Positions 53,099 through 62,464 of a stretch of DNA of 64,000 nt are shown piece by piece. Below the pieces are notes generated by a model, which saw only the letters and a list, made by a program, of their open reading frames with translations, was not told where the DNA came from and ran no database searches. Origin of the DNA: Streptomyces chattanoogensis (GTDB taxonomy: Bacteria > Actinomycetota > Actinomycetes > Streptomycetales > Streptomycetaceae); assembly GCF_001294335.1 (NCBI RefSeq), contig NZ_LGKG01000164.1, forward strand, positions 1-64,000, read 5' to 3'. The position numbers were made by a program, and so were the translations under genes. Position 1 is the stretch's first letter, and each line of letters opens with the position of its first letter.

Positions 53099-53887
53099 AT
53101 GAGGATCACCACCAAGCTGTCCCGGGCCGTCACCGCCCTCGCCCTGAGCGCCATTGTGGGACTGGGCCTGGCGAACGGGGCGCAGGCCGCGTCAGCACAG
53201 GACAACACGGCCCACCCCAGCGCCCGTTCGGCCACCGAGGGCGGCGGTTGGCAGGGTGAGGGCGGGCTGTCGTTGAGCCCGGCGGACAATGCGCGCGTGG
53301 ACGCCTATCTGGAGCAGGCCAAGAAGGCGGAGCGGTCCATCAGCCCGCAGGTGCGGGCGGCCGCGGTGCTCAGCGCCGCCGAGGTCATCGGCTTCGACCG
53401 CCGCCTGAAGTCCCCGGATTCGCTCAAGCGCAAGGTCGCCACCTCGATGAGGGAGAACCCGGGCCAGAACGTCGGCGAGGCCCTGGCGAGAATCAGCGAC
53501 TCGGTGCGCTACACCCTGCAGTGGCCCGACGACCGCTACAGCGTCGGTGTCACCATCGCCTCGCACACCCTCGCGGCCTGGGGCAACGACAGCACCAAAT
53601 GGACGAACCGCTGGAACGGCGGGAAGGGCTACAAGGGGCTCAACACCGGCTGGCACGCACCACATTCCGGACATTCGTTCGAGATCCAGTTCCACACTCC
53701 GACGAGCAAGTGGGCACAGGAGGAGACACACAAGCTGTACGAGGAGCAGCGACTGCCCACCACCACACCCGAGCGCGCCAAGGAACTCCAGGAACAGCAG
53801 GACTCGATCTTCGCAATGGTTCCCGTCCCGCCCGGCGCCGACCGCTTGACCGCTCCCCGCGTGCCAGTCACCGCCTCCCGTCGTTGA
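53099..53887 (+). CDS. Secreted RelA/SpoT-fold enzyme, probable ATP nucleotide 3'-pyrophosphokinase
   Basis: A 262-aa exported protein. The Sec signal (RITTKLSRAVTALALSAIVG ... GAQA-AS) ends near residue 31. The mature part has a RelA/SpoT synthetase-like core: DSLKRKVATSMRENPGQN, ISDSVRYTLQWPDDRYSVGV (xDxxRYT substrate strand), GYKGLNTGWHAPHSGHSFEI, QFHTPTSKWAQEETHKLYEE (the E-Q-F-H-T block) and AMVPVPPGADRL. This set matches the secreted ATP nucleotide 3'-pyrophosphokinase known from Streptomyces morookaensis, which moves pyrophosphate from ATP to the 3'-OH of nucleotides. Secreted RSH-like toxins share the fold. No immunity gene or HD hydrolase is adjacent. The ATG follows AAGGAG. Confidence 0.82.
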   Translation: MRITTKLSRAVTALALSAIVGLGLANGAQAASAQDNTAHPSARSATEGGGWQGEGGLSLSPADNARVDAYLEQAKKAERSISPQVRAAAVLSAAEVIGFDRRLKSPDSLKRKVATSMRENPGQNVGEALARISDSVRYTLQWPDDRYSVGVTIASHTLAAWGNDSTKWTNRWNGGKGYKGLNTGWHAPHSGHSFEIQFHTPTSKWAQEETHKLYEEQRLPTTTPERAKELQEQQDSIFAMVPVPPGADRLTAPRVPVTASRR

Positions 53888-54025
53888 TCCGCTCGCCCAG
53901 CACAGGGCCTCGAAGCAGGTCAAGGCGGGCTTCAGTCCAGATGGGACACCCGGCGGAGGCCGACGAGTCTCCCCCGCCGGCGGGGGGGGGTGTTCGCTCA
54001 GCGGCACACGTGAGTTCCTCAGAAC

Positions 54026-54440
54026 TTCGCAGGCTCCTTCTTCTGCACCCGCGAAGCCTTCCGGGCCATCAAGGCCCGCAGTGGCGGAGCCATCGTCGGC
54101 ACAGGCTCCTGCACCTGCACCGTCGCTCTGCGCAAAGGCGCCGCCTACAGCGCGTCGAAGGGCGCTCGGGCCCAGCTGACCAAGGTTCTCGCCGTTGAGG
54201 GCGGGTCACTGAGCATCCGCGCCAGCATCGTTGCCGCAGGCGTTATCGAGACTGATCTCCTCGACACGATCCACTCCGACAGCCGCGCGTACCTGGCGTC
54301 CTTCGCCGACGCGCAACCCTGGGCCGAGTGGCACAGCCCGAAGAGATCGCGGAGGTCCTGTGCTTCCTCGCCTCACCACGCTCCAGCTTCATCACAGGAG
54401 CCGTGGTCGCGGCTGACGGCGGCTTCACCGCGGTCCGGTG
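54026..54440 (+). pseudogene. SDR-family oxidoreductase, N-terminally truncated and frameshifted
   Basis: One frame reads FFCTREAFRAIKARSGGAIV, VALRKGAAYSASKGARAQLT (with the catalytic Tyr-x-x-x-Lys) and GVIETDLLDTIHSDSRAYLA. From about 54325 a different frame continues AQPEEIAEVLCFLASPRSSF then ITGAVVAADGGFTAV. The Rossmann N-terminus with TGxxxGIG is missing. So this SDR gene is dead by truncation and a frameshift. A GTG at 54328 within it is not a real gene start. Confidence 0.8.
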
Positions 54441-54747
54441 CCGCATCAGGCAATGTGTCTGTGACGACCCGCAAGCGGACCCAGTATGTCGTCCGTCAGG
54501 AACTCATCGACGTCGCCTACATCCAGCGGAACAACCCGGCCGGGCCCCGAGGCGGCGATCATCGCCCGCACCGCCCCCGCGCGCAGATCGCCGCGGAGAG
54601 GAGGCAGCACTGCGAGGAGGTGCTGCAGAAACTGACGGAGCGGCAGGAATGTCAGGCACAGGCGCTGGAGCGGCTAGTTTGTCTGTGCAGGACTGGTACG
54701 CAGGCCCGTGGTGGCAGAGGTGCACGGGGGACGAGAGGTCGGGAAGA
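54441..54747. other. Coding-like but unassigned stretch between the dead SDR and the kinase gene
   Basis: One frame gives TRKRTQYVVRQELIDVAYIQ near 54463-54522 and, after a shift, AQIAAERRQHCEEVLQKLTE near 54576-54640. This could be a broken gene, but the family is not recognised. The kinase promoter must lie here too. Confidence 0.35.
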
Positions 54748-57000
54748 GTGTCGCTGCGCGAAGGTGATCCAGCCGAGATCGGTGGTTATCCACTGGAGGC
54801 CCGGCTCGGCTCGGGTGGCATGGGCACGGTCTTTCTGGCCCGTACGAGTTCAGGGCGAACTGTCGCGATCAAACTGATCCACCCGCAGTTCGCGGCGGAC
54901 GACGAGTTCCGCACCCGCTTCCGGCAGGAGGTGGCGGCCGCGAGGCGGGTGAGCGGCGCGTTCACCGCCGCCGTGGTCGACGCTGCCCCTGAGGCCGAGC
55001 AGCCGTGGATGGCGACGACCTATATTCAGGGGCACACGCTCTCCCGGCGCATCGCCACGAAGGGCCCGCTGAGCGGAGCGGAACTGAGGCGGCTCGCTAT
55101 CGGACTGGCGGAGGCGCTGCGGGACATACACCGGGTGGGGGTCATCCACCGTGACCTGAAGCCCTCGAACGTCGTGCTCTCACCCGAGGGCCCGCGCGTC
55201 ATCGACTTCGGCATTTCGCGCGCCGTGGACCAGCAGACGCTGACGATTACAGGGCGGGTCATCGGTACGCCGCCCTTCATGTCGCCCGAGCAGTTGCAGG
55301 CGCCGCGTGATGTGGGGCCGCGGTCCGATGTCTTCTCGCTGGGGACGCTGCTGGCGTACGCAGCGACGGGCCACGGGCCCTTCGACGCGGACAGCCCATA
55401 CATCGTTGCGTATCAGGTGGTGCACGGGGAGCCGTTGCTGGAGGACGTGCCGGTGGCCTTGCGCACGGTCGTCGAGTCGTGCCTGGCCAAGGAGCCCAAC
55501 GGACGCCCCTCGGCGGACGAACTCCTCGTGCTGCTACGGGACCTGCCGGCCGACCTCGGCCAGACCGACGCGGGGGGAGTCGACGCGGGCCGCACCCGCG
55601 ACATGATCACCCAGCATCACTTCGCGACGCCGGCCACCCCGGCGCCGACTGCCCCGACCACCACCCCGGCCGGTCCCGATACGGGAAGCGCCGACACCCC
55701 CATCGGCCGCCGACCGCGTCGCCGACGGCGTCCCGTGCTCGCGGCCGCGGTCGCGGTCACGGTGGCAGCGATCGGTGGAGGAGTCGCCGCACTGACGGCG
55801 GGCGGCTTTGGGGGAAACAGCGGCGGCGACAAGGGCAACAGCCCTGCGGCGGCCCCGGGTGCCGCGCTTCCGGACGGCTTCAAGCCATGGCACAAGACCG
55901 TGCCGGGCGGTCGCGAGGACATACCCGACGAGCTGCGTTGCGTCGCGCGTGGCGACGCGCTGTTCTGCGGGGGCGGCGGTGTGATCGCGGCCCGTATCAG
56001 GGCCAGGGACGGCTCGCGGGTGTGGACGGCGAAGAGCCCGGGCGTCCCCGTCAACGGCATGTACCTGGTGGGCGCCACCGACGACACGGTACTTGGTTAC
56101 CGCTTCGCCGCCCAGGACGCCCCGCAGAACCCTCGCAGCGAGGTGGTGGCCATCGACGCGAACAGCGGCCGGGAGCTGTGGTCCGTGCCGTCCGGCGCCC
56201 AGTCGACGGCTGTCACGGGTCGGACCCAGGAAGCCCTTGTGGTCGGCTCCGACGTCGTGACGGTCGACGCTTCCCACTCCCGCTTCGAGGCCCGCAACGC
56301 GCACAGCGGTCAGGTCACATGGACGTCGCCATTCCCTGCGGGCACGCAGTGCGCTCCCGTCCCGATGGGCCCACAACTCGTCGCGATGTGCGCGACGAAT
56401 GCGGAGGTGGATGCCTTTGCCGTGCGCCACCCCACCCTGTACCCGGTCGACCGCGCCTCGGGGACACTGGGCAGGCCCGTCGCGGTCAACGGCCCCGCCG
56501 TGCCGATAGGCGTCGCCAACGGCAGGCTCGTACTCCTGCAAGTACACATGGGGGGACCGGACCGGGCCCGCTACAACGGGGTGGCACGGGTCGCCCCGGC
56601 CTCACGGAAGGTCACGTACTCCCGACTGGCCAAGACATACGCGGGGACACCCGGCATGGCGGACGGCACCGTCTACGTGAGCGGGCAGACCGGTCTCGTC
56701 ACAGCACTCGACCCCGCGACCGGCCGGAAGAAATGGTCGCGGCAGACTAGCGTGGAGGGCGCGTCGGGTCCTGTTGCGGGAGCCGACGCACTGTATTTCA
56801 GCTCGGCCACCGGCCGGGTGGTCGCGCTGTCGCCGTCCGATGGCAAACTCCTGTGGACAACAGATCCGCAGGCCGATGGGTTGACGGGCGAGCTGGGCGC
56901 AAGCCCGCGTGTGACTCTTGCGGGGCGTGCGGTGATCGTGGCCGCGGCCAAGAACACTCTCTTCGCTTTCGACGCGCAGAAGCCGCCGAAGTCGGGCTGA
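54748..57000 (+). CDS. Membrane Ser/Thr protein kinase with PQQ-repeat sensor domain
   Basis: A 750-aa PknB/PknD-like kinase. Residues ~12-270 are the kinase domain: glycine loop LGSGGMGTVFLA, Lys in VAIKLIHP, HRDLKPSN, DFGIS and GTPPFMSPEQL. A Pro/Thr-rich linker is followed by one membrane helix (PVLAAAVAVTVAAIGGGVAA, about 328-348). The ~390 extracytoplasmic residues carry PQQ-type beta-propeller repeats (VVAIDANSGRELWSV, ALDPATGRKKWSR, VVALSPSDGKLLWTT), likely a ligand sensor. The GTG at 54748 follows GAGAGGTCGGGAAGA and places the glycine loop at the normal distance; longer frames run into the SDR relic. Target proteins are unknown. Confidence 0.9.
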   Translation: MSLREGDPAEIGGYPLEARLGSGGMGTVFLARTSSGRTVAIKLIHPQFAADDEFRTRFRQEVAAARRVSGAFTAAVVDAAPEAEQPWMATTYIQGHTLSRRIATKGPLSGAELRRLAIGLAEALRDIHRVGVIHRDLKPSNVVLSPEGPRVIDFGISRAVDQQTLTITGRVIGTPPFMSPEQLQAPRDVGPRSDVFSLGTLLAYAATGHGPFDADSPYIVAYQVVHGEPLLEDVPVALRTVVESCLAKEPNGRPSADELLVLLRDLPADLGQTDAGGVDAGRTRDMITQHHFATPATPAPTAPTTTPAGPDTGSADTPIGRRPRRRRRPVLAAAVAVTVAAIGGGVAALTAGGFGGNSGGDKGNSPAAAPGAALPDGFKPWHKTVPGGREDIPDELRCVARGDALFCGGGGVIAARIRARDGSRVWTAKSPGVPVNGMYLVGATDDTVLGYRFAAQDAPQNPRSEVVAIDANSGRELWSVPSGAQSTAVTGRTQEALVVGSDVVTVDASHSRFEARNAHSGQVTWTSPFPAGTQCAPVPMGPQLVAMCATNAEVDAFAVRHPTLYPVDRASGTLGRPVAVNGPAVPIGVANGRLVLLQVHMGGPDRARYNGVARVAPASRKVTYSRLAKTYAGTPGMADGTVYVSGQTGLVTALDPATGRKKWSRQTSVEGASGPVAGADALYFSSATGRVVALSPSDGKLLWTTDPQADGLTGELGASPRVTLAGRAVIVAAAKNTLFAFDAQKPPKSG

Positions 57001-57284
57001 CCCGGGGGGGCTGGACGGCGGCTGCAACATTGCCATGGAGTACCGGGGGGAAGCTCCGCCGCCGGCACCACGTCCCAAGATCCGGGCCAGTTGCGGACCA
57101 ACTCGGCTTCGCATCGGGCATTTCAGCAGCCCTGCGCGGCTGCGCGCAGCATCGTGCCGGCAGTCGTCCAGCAGAATCCGTTGCCCGCAGTCAAGCCCCG
57201 TGAGATCATCAAGGCTCAACGGTCCGTCTCCTTTCGCTTACGCTTACGCTTCGCGACGCAAATGAAAGAGTGCGGGCCGTTGCC
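57001..57284. promoter_or_regulatory. Promoter region of the dioxygenase pair, with short tandem repeat
   Basis: No gene recognised. CGCTTA-CGCTTA-CGCTTC at 57235-57252 is a short direct repeat just upstream of the first dioxygenase gene and could bind a regulator. Base composition becomes less GC-rich from about 57190. Confidence 0.4.
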
Positions 57285-58568
57285 ATGTCCACGATTTCGA
57301 GTAATCGACCAAGATCCGCGAATGGCAGCGACCGTTTGATGTACACAACAGAGCCAACAGAAGCACGCATCGAGGATGCGAGCAACATCTTGGTTGCGCC
57401 TTCGGCATTGCAAGACAATGACTTGATCCGGGACTTTTTCGGGTCCACCATCACACCAGAGGTCCTTGCTTCTAGTTCGCACACCCTCGCGCAGAAGACC
57501 GTCTACCTGTGTGGCGATGTATCCGGGATCAGCGGCCGCCAACTGCATGCGGCGGACCGGGTATTCGTTGTCCGGGAGCTATCGCACGGTTACCACGAGG
57601 ACGTCGACAATCCTTGGACCCTTGTCGACCTCGGCCGGGTTCCCCTCCGCGTACACGGCGCCGGCGTGTACTACCGCCGCTTTTTCGACCTTGACACCGA
57701 TCACTTCGGACGGATCCGTGCCGAGCACGCGTTCCAGTCCCTGACGGAGTCCACCAAGCCTGGAACAGCTCATCGCAGCGGAATCTATCTGACGCCCGTT
57801 ATACGAAACGGCGACGAACTACATTTCCGCCTGCTCCGGTGCTCCACGAATCTCTCGGGGCCGACCGAGAGCTTTCGCCCGACTGACACGCGCATCGTCG
57901 AGGCTCTGAACCGCGAGGCCGCCACCGTCTTCCGGAACCAGGCACCGCTGAATCACGTCCTCGCGCAGATCTACCACAACACCCTTGCCACGGCCGAGCG
58001 CAGACAGTCCAAGGCCAAGATATCGGCCCATGCCGACAAGACCAAGGACATGCCCGGCAATGGCATCATGGCCTTCTGCACCTTCTATGATCGGCTCGAC
58101 AAGCTGCAGCCCCTGGCCGAAGACGCCTTCGACTACGGCGTGAAGGGCGCCAGCGGGCTGACCAAACTCCGCTTTCGCCTCAAGGAGCCGATCGAAGAAC
58201 GCGACGGGGTCGCGCTCCCCCCGCAGTTCACCCTGACTCTCCACCCCGGCTCGGTGTTCTTCATGCCGCTGTCCACCAATCGCCTGTATACGCACGAAAT
58301 CCTGCCCTCAGCGTTGGACGCCGAGTTGCTCCCGACCCGCCTGGGATACGTGGTGCGCTGTTCGAGCACCGAAGCCGTTCACAAGAACGGCCACACATTC
58401 CTCAAAGTGGCTGGAGATTTGGTGAAGCTGGGGCCACCCACACCGGCGGGCATGAACGAGCTGCGCAGGCTGTACGCCGAGGAGAACACGACCTCGTCCT
58501 TCATTGATTACGGCGACGAATTTCTCTTCAGCATGAACACGGGAGACTACGTTGCCCCCCGAGTCTAG
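57285..58568 (+). CDS. AlkB-like 2-oxoglutarate/Fe(II) dioxygenase, long form
   Basis: A 427-aa protein whose C-terminal half looks like an AlkB-type oxygenase. APLNHVLAQIYHNTLATAER is followed by KISAHADKTKDM (HxD iron ligands), GIMAFCTFYD, LTLHPGSVFFMPLSTNRLYT with HEILPS (distal His), and RLGYVVRCSSTEAV (Arg for 2-oxoglutarate). These motifs are in the family order, but overall similarity to known AlkB repair enzymes is low and the N-terminal ~190 residues are not recognised. The start is uncertain: ATG 57285 chosen, with GTG 57270 and ATG 57339 possible; ribosome sites are weak. It overlaps the next dioxygenase gene by 17 bp. Lower GC than neighbours suggests transfer. Substrate unknown: nucleic acid, nucleoside or small molecule. 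Confidence 0.72.
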   Translation: MSTISSNRPRSANGSDRLMYTTEPTEARIEDASNILVAPSALQDNDLIRDFFGSTITPEVLASSSHTLAQKTVYLCGDVSGISGRQLHAADRVFVVRELSHGYHEDVDNPWTLVDLGRVPLRVHGAGVYYRRFFDLDTDHFGRIRAEHAFQSLTESTKPGTAHRSGIYLTPVIRNGDELHFRLLRCSTNLSGPTESFRPTDTRIVEALNREAATVFRNQAPLNHVLAQIYHNTLATAERRQSKAKISAHADKTKDMPGNGIMAFCTFYDRLDKLQPLAEDAFDYGVKGASGLTKLRFRLKEPIEERDGVALPPQFTLTLHPGSVFFMPLSTNRLYTHEILPSALDAELLPTRLGYVVRCSSTEAVHKNGHTFLKVAGDLVKLGPPTPAGMNELRRLYAEENTTSSFIDYGDEFLFSMNTGDYVAPRV

Positions 58569-59322
58569 GATCTCGAATGAGATCATCTCGTGCGCTTTGC
58601 CGACCGCGGAGAACCTCTTTGCGGAGCTGTCCGCGTCGGCTCGTTTGGAAGACGTAGGAAAAGGCCGGAAAGGCGCCGCGCTCACCAAGATCGACGAGGC
58701 GGGTGGTGTGCCTCTCGTACGTACTACCACTCGATACAGCAGCCCGACGCAGCGTTTCCGTGCGACGCACGAACGGCTGGCGCAACAGATTCAAGAACGT
58801 GCGGCGCTTCCGGTCGGCTTCAACAACGCACTCATCGAGAGCTACACGAACGCTTACAAAACCATGGGCAGCCACTCCGACCAAGCCCTCGATCTGGCCG
58901 ACGAGTCGTTTATCGCCGTCTTCTCCTGCTACCAACATCCCGAAGTGAGCCCACCGAGGAAGCTGATCTTCGAATCAAAGGAATCCGATGTCGACAGGTT
59001 CGAGATCCCTCTCGCCCACAACAGTGTCGTCGCTTTTTCTGTCGACTCGAATCGGCGACTCAGGCACAAGATCGTAGTAGTCACGCCCGTCCCGACGGCG
59101 GACAACCAATGGTTGGGGGTAACTTTCCGAACGTCAAAGACCTTCGTTCGGTTTCGCGATGGCCATCCATACCTCCCGCAGGGTGCGCGCCTCACGTCGG
59201 CCGACGATGAGCAGAGGCGCGAGTTTTACCAACTAAGGCGCCGTGAGAACAATGAAACGGACTTCATCTACCCCCTGTTGACGTACACCATCAGCGAAAG
59301 CGATCTGATGCCGCCCGTCTGA
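58552..59322 (+). CDS. AlkB-like 2-oxoglutarate/Fe(II) dioxygenase, short form
   Basis: A 256-aa protein with the same motif order as its neighbour: PVGFNNALIESYTNAYKTMG then SHSDQALDLADES (HxD), SFIAVFSCYQHPE, PLAHNSVVAFSVDSNRRLRH with His ligand, and WLGVTFRTSKTFVRF (Arg for 2-oxoglutarate). It starts with TTG at 58552, preceded by GGGAGACTACG, and overlaps the upstream gene by 17 bp, so the two are probably co-translated. Both share the less GC-biased codon use of this segment. Two different AlkB-like enzymes made together suggest successive oxidations of one substrate or a heteromeric enzyme; this is inference. Confidence 0.72.
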   Translation: MPPESRISNEIISCALPTAENLFAELSASARLEDVGKGRKGAALTKIDEAGGVPLVRTTTRYSSPTQRFRATHERLAQQIQERAALPVGFNNALIESYTNAYKTMGSHSDQALDLADESFIAVFSCYQHPEVSPPRKLIFESKESDVDRFEIPLAHNSVVAFSVDSNRRLRHKIVVVTPVPTADNQWLGVTFRTSKTFVRFRDGHPYLPQGARLTSADDEQRREFYQLRRRENNETDFIYPLLTYTISESDLMPPV

Positions 59323-59454
59323 CCTCAAGGGCTTTTGAGTAACCCTGGATCCTTCTTCTTCGTGATCCAGCGATCTCCCATGCGCGCTGAGAGAGCAGCG
59401 AACGCAGTGCACCAGACCCCGCGACCCTTCCGGCCTGGACCCATCGGACAGGCC

Positions 59455-60768
59455 CTAGAGGTGCCGTGGCCGCACCATCATCCGGATCCCGTCCCGTGCC
59501 CACAGCACGAACCGTTCCACCGGCGTCACCTCGTGTCCCGGCGCGGGCCGAAAGCGCAGGCGCTTGAGGAGGACGGTCAGGACAACGTGGGCCTCGACCG
59601 TGGCCAAAGCCGCGCCCTCGCAGCTGCGTGGCCCGATCCCGAAGGGGACGTACGCGAGCCGCGGCCGCTTGGCCACCTCCTGCGGCATGAACCGCTCGGG
59701 GTCGAACCGCTCCGGCTCGGGCCAGTACTCAGGGTTCAGATGCACCGCCCAGAACGGATAGAACACCGTCGTCCCGGCCGGGATCTCGTACGGGCCCAGA
59801 ACCAGGTCCTCGGTCGTCTCGCGTGCGCCGTACGGGCCGGGCGGGAACAGGCGCATCGACTCCTTGAGCACCATGTCCAGATACGTGAGCCGCCGCAGAT
59901 TACCGTAATCGGGCGTGGTGCGCTCGCCCAACACCTGGTCCAGTTCGGCGGCGACGCGATCGGCCACGTCGGAATGGCGGCCCAGCAGGTGCAGGGTCCA
60001 CGAGACGGCGACGCCGGTGGTGTGGTGGGCGGCGAGCAGCGTCACCATCACGGTGTCCCGGATCCGCGCCGGGCTCTGCCCGGCCTCGACGAGTGCCCCG
60101 ATCAGGTCGCTGCGGTCGGTGCGGCCGCCCGAGCGGTGCGCCGCCACCACGCGGTCGACCGTCGCACGCAGATATGCAAGGGCCGCCTCGGCCCGCTCCG
60201 CCGAGCGCGGGTCGGCCCGCGGCACCTGGTAGAGCCGCCCGAGGTGCTCGGTGAGCACCTTCTCGAACGCGGCGACGACACGGTCGGTGTCGGCTTCCGC
60301 GCCGCCGAGCGCGAACCCGCAGATCATACGGAGCGACAGCGCGGTCAACTCCTTCTGCAGCTCGACGGGTTCGCCCTCGGGCTGCCCCGCCCAGCGGTCC
60401 GCGAGCTCCTGCGCCAGCTCCGTGAAGCGCGCGAAGTGCCGCTCGTGAGCAGGCCGTCCGGCGAGTACCGAGAGCAGTAGTCGGCGCCAGGGGGTGTGCT
60501 CGTCGGCGGGCAGCACTTGCAGGTTGCCTGCCTCGCACAGCGGGTCCAGGAACGCGAACAGCTCCTCGGGCCGCGTGTCGATGTGCGCCGTGGCCTCCAG
60601 AAGCACGGGATCGGCAACCGACACGGCCGTGTCCGCGCCCGGCAGTTGGAAGCGCACGACGGGTCCGTGCGCCTCGTGCAGGCGTAACTGGTACCGGTGC
60701 AGCCCGCCCGCAGCCGCAACGGCGCTCAGCCCGCCGTCCTCCTGGTGCTCGGGGCCGGGGATGCGCAT
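59455..60768 (-). CDS. Cytochrome P450
   Basis: A 437-aa P450 with all core motifs: I helix VTLLAAHHTTGVAVSWTLHL, where the acid-alcohol pair is His-Thr-Thr rather than the usual (A/G)GxxT; ExxR as LKESMRLFPPG; the PERF region; and the heme-Cys loop FGIGPRSCEGAALA. The ATG at 60768 follows AGAGGAGGCACAGTG. It is closer to CYP families with long F-G regions that act on lipophilic substrates (bacterial CYP51/CYP102-like class) than to typical antibiotic P450s, but the substrate is unknown. No ferredoxin or reductase gene is adjacent. Confidence 0.9.
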   Translation of the reverse strand: MRIPGPEHQEDGGLSAVAAAGGLHRYQLRLHEAHGPVVRFQLPGADTAVSVADPVLLEATAHIDTRPEELFAFLDPLCEAGNLQVLPADEHTPWRRLLLSVLAGRPAHERHFARFTELAQELADRWAGQPEGEPVELQKELTALSLRMICGFALGGAEADTDRVVAAFEKVLTEHLGRLYQVPRADPRSAERAEAALAYLRATVDRVVAAHRSGGRTDRSDLIGALVEAGQSPARIRDTVMVTLLAAHHTTGVAVSWTLHLLGRHSDVADRVAAELDQVLGERTTPDYGNLRRLTYLDMVLKESMRLFPPGPYGARETTEDLVLGPYEIPAGTTVFYPFWAVHLNPEYWPEPERFDPERFMPQEVAKRPRLAYVPFGIGPRSCEGAALATVEAHVVLTVLLKRLRFRPAPGHEVTPVERFVLWARDGIRMMVRPRHL

Positions 60769-61045
60769 CACTGTGCCTCCTCTCCCAAGGAGCATTTCAC
60801 GGATCACGGAGGGGCGTTGTGCGCCGGCACCGGGCGGCTGGTGCGGCGATGACGGCCTGCGACCACGCATCCCCGGGCGCTCGAACGAAGGCGGCCATGA
60901 ACCGCTGGCTGGACCGTGTGCTTCCCGTGGGCGCAGCCCGGGACGGCACTGCCCCATGGTCCCGGCACAGCAGCCGCGCCGCGGGTGGCCCTACGGGATG
61001 CGGCAAGCCCTGAGGGAGCGCCACGCGCTGGTGCGTGCGGTCGCC

Positions 61046-61963
61046 TTACGGCGTGTAGACGGCGTCACTGCCGTACAGCTCCCTGGTGAACGCGGACACG
61101 TCGGCGCTGCGGTCGGCACCGTCGAGGTTGTACGTGAGATAGACGCCGTACCCCTCGCTGACGGTGCGACGGGCGAGGTCGGCGACTGCACTCTGCGAGG
61201 TCCCGCCGATCTCGACGGCCGCCGGCGACAGCTTCGACTTGGGCAGTGCGATGCCGGGGACCTGCCAGGTGCCGTAGTACGGGTTCCAGGCGTAGTCGAA
61301 CTTGGACGAGACGTCGACGCCGCCGTAGGAGAGACGCGACGCGGCGGGGCCGATGTTGTAGAGGCTGATGATCTTGTCCGGCATGTTCGCACGCAGCGCC
61401 GTCACCAGGTGCACGAACGAGCTGTCGTTCGGCTGGCCGGTTCCGTTGTTGCCGTACTCCGCGTACTCGTCGTCGAAGTCGATGCCGTCGAGGCCGTACT
61501 TGCCCACGGTGTCCGACAGTTGCCTCGCGAATGCCGAAGCCGCCGATTGGGACAGGAAGTTGGCAAAACCCGCGCCCTGGTGGTTGCCGAGCACCGAGAG
61601 GACGACCTTGATGCCCTTCTGCTGTAACGGCCGTATCTCCGTGGCGGCGTTGTCGAGGACGCGCTGCACGTTCTCGTTGAAGTACAGCTTCGCCGCTTTC
61701 GTGCCGGTGTCGTAGTTGATGTTCGCCGCGAAGATCACGGCTATGTCGAAGGCGTTGCCGCCGCCGTTGGCGAGGGTGTACTTGCCGACGTTCAGCATGC
61801 TGTTGTTGTTCACCTCGACGTACGCCACCGAGGTCGGCCGCTGTTTCGCGGGTGCGGGGGACGCTGCTGCGCCGACCGTGGCGGTTGCGCCGAAGGCAAG
61901 GGCCACGGCGGCCGAGAGCACGAGCGCGGCCCTCCGCACTCTGCTCCGTACCGGAGTGAACAT
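61046..61963 (-). CDS. endoH: Endo-beta-N-acetylglucosaminidase H (GH18)
   Basis: A 305-aa secreted glycosidase that cuts between the two GlcNAc residues of N-linked high-mannose glycans. It begins FTPVRSRVRRAALVLSAAVA, a signal peptide ending near residue 35, and matches the well-known Streptomyces plicatus Endo H along its length: SVAYVEVNNNSMLNVGKYTL, the GH18 active site YGLDGIDFDDEYAEYGNNGT (DxxDxDxE) and FDYAWNPYYGTWQVPGIALP. The start at 61963 is chosen to agree with Endo H; GGGAGA lies upstream. It probably helps feeding on glycoproteins. There is no adjacent sugar-uptake operon. Confidence 0.97.
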   Translation of the reverse strand: MFTPVRSRVRRAALVLSAAVALAFGATATVGAAASPAPAKQRPTSVAYVEVNNNSMLNVGKYTLANGGGNAFDIAVIFAANINYDTGTKAAKLYFNENVQRVLDNAATEIRPLQQKGIKVVLSVLGNHQGAGFANFLSQSAASAFARQLSDTVGKYGLDGIDFDDEYAEYGNNGTGQPNDSSFVHLVTALRANMPDKIISLYNIGPAASRLSYGGVDVSSKFDYAWNPYYGTWQVPGIALPKSKLSPAAVEIGGTSQSAVADLARRTVSEGYGVYLTYNLDGADRSADVSAFTRELYGSDAVYTP

Positions 61964-62464
61964 CATTGATCGGTCTCCCATCGCATAGGTCGGCGCCCGA
62001 CCTGTCCGAAGGCGCCGAGTGAGCCCTCCGAGCTTTCCGCTCCCGTGACCGAATCCCGAGAGTCCTGCCCGAACTCTTCATAGCCCCCACGCACATCGCG
62101 CCACAACCCGGTTCCTGGGCAAGGGAGTTGATGCGTCGAGATCACGGTCGATATACGTCTCCCCCTGGCCGACCACTGACGAGGGCGACGCGAGGAGCGC
62201 ACACGCGCCAGAGAACAACGCGCCACCATGTAGCCGAGTGCCTCACCGCGGTGAATACCCACGCCGCCAAAGCTGCTGATGTGCGCTCCGCCCTGGTGAC
62301 CGACGACCAGATCTACCGTCGCCCGTCGGGCGCTTTGGGATCACCGCCGCCTGGTGGTCGCCGCCTGGTGGTGTCCTCGCCTGACCTTCCGCGCCCCCAC
62401 GAGGCGCTGTGGGAGCGGCAGCTGCAGAGCTGGCGGCCGCCTCGGCGCCGAGCAGTGTACGGAC
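61964..62464. other. Intergenic region upstream of the endoH gene
   Basis: No convincing gene; contains the endoH promoter and a short CGCCTGGTGGT direct repeat near 62350-62373. Confidence 0.4.
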
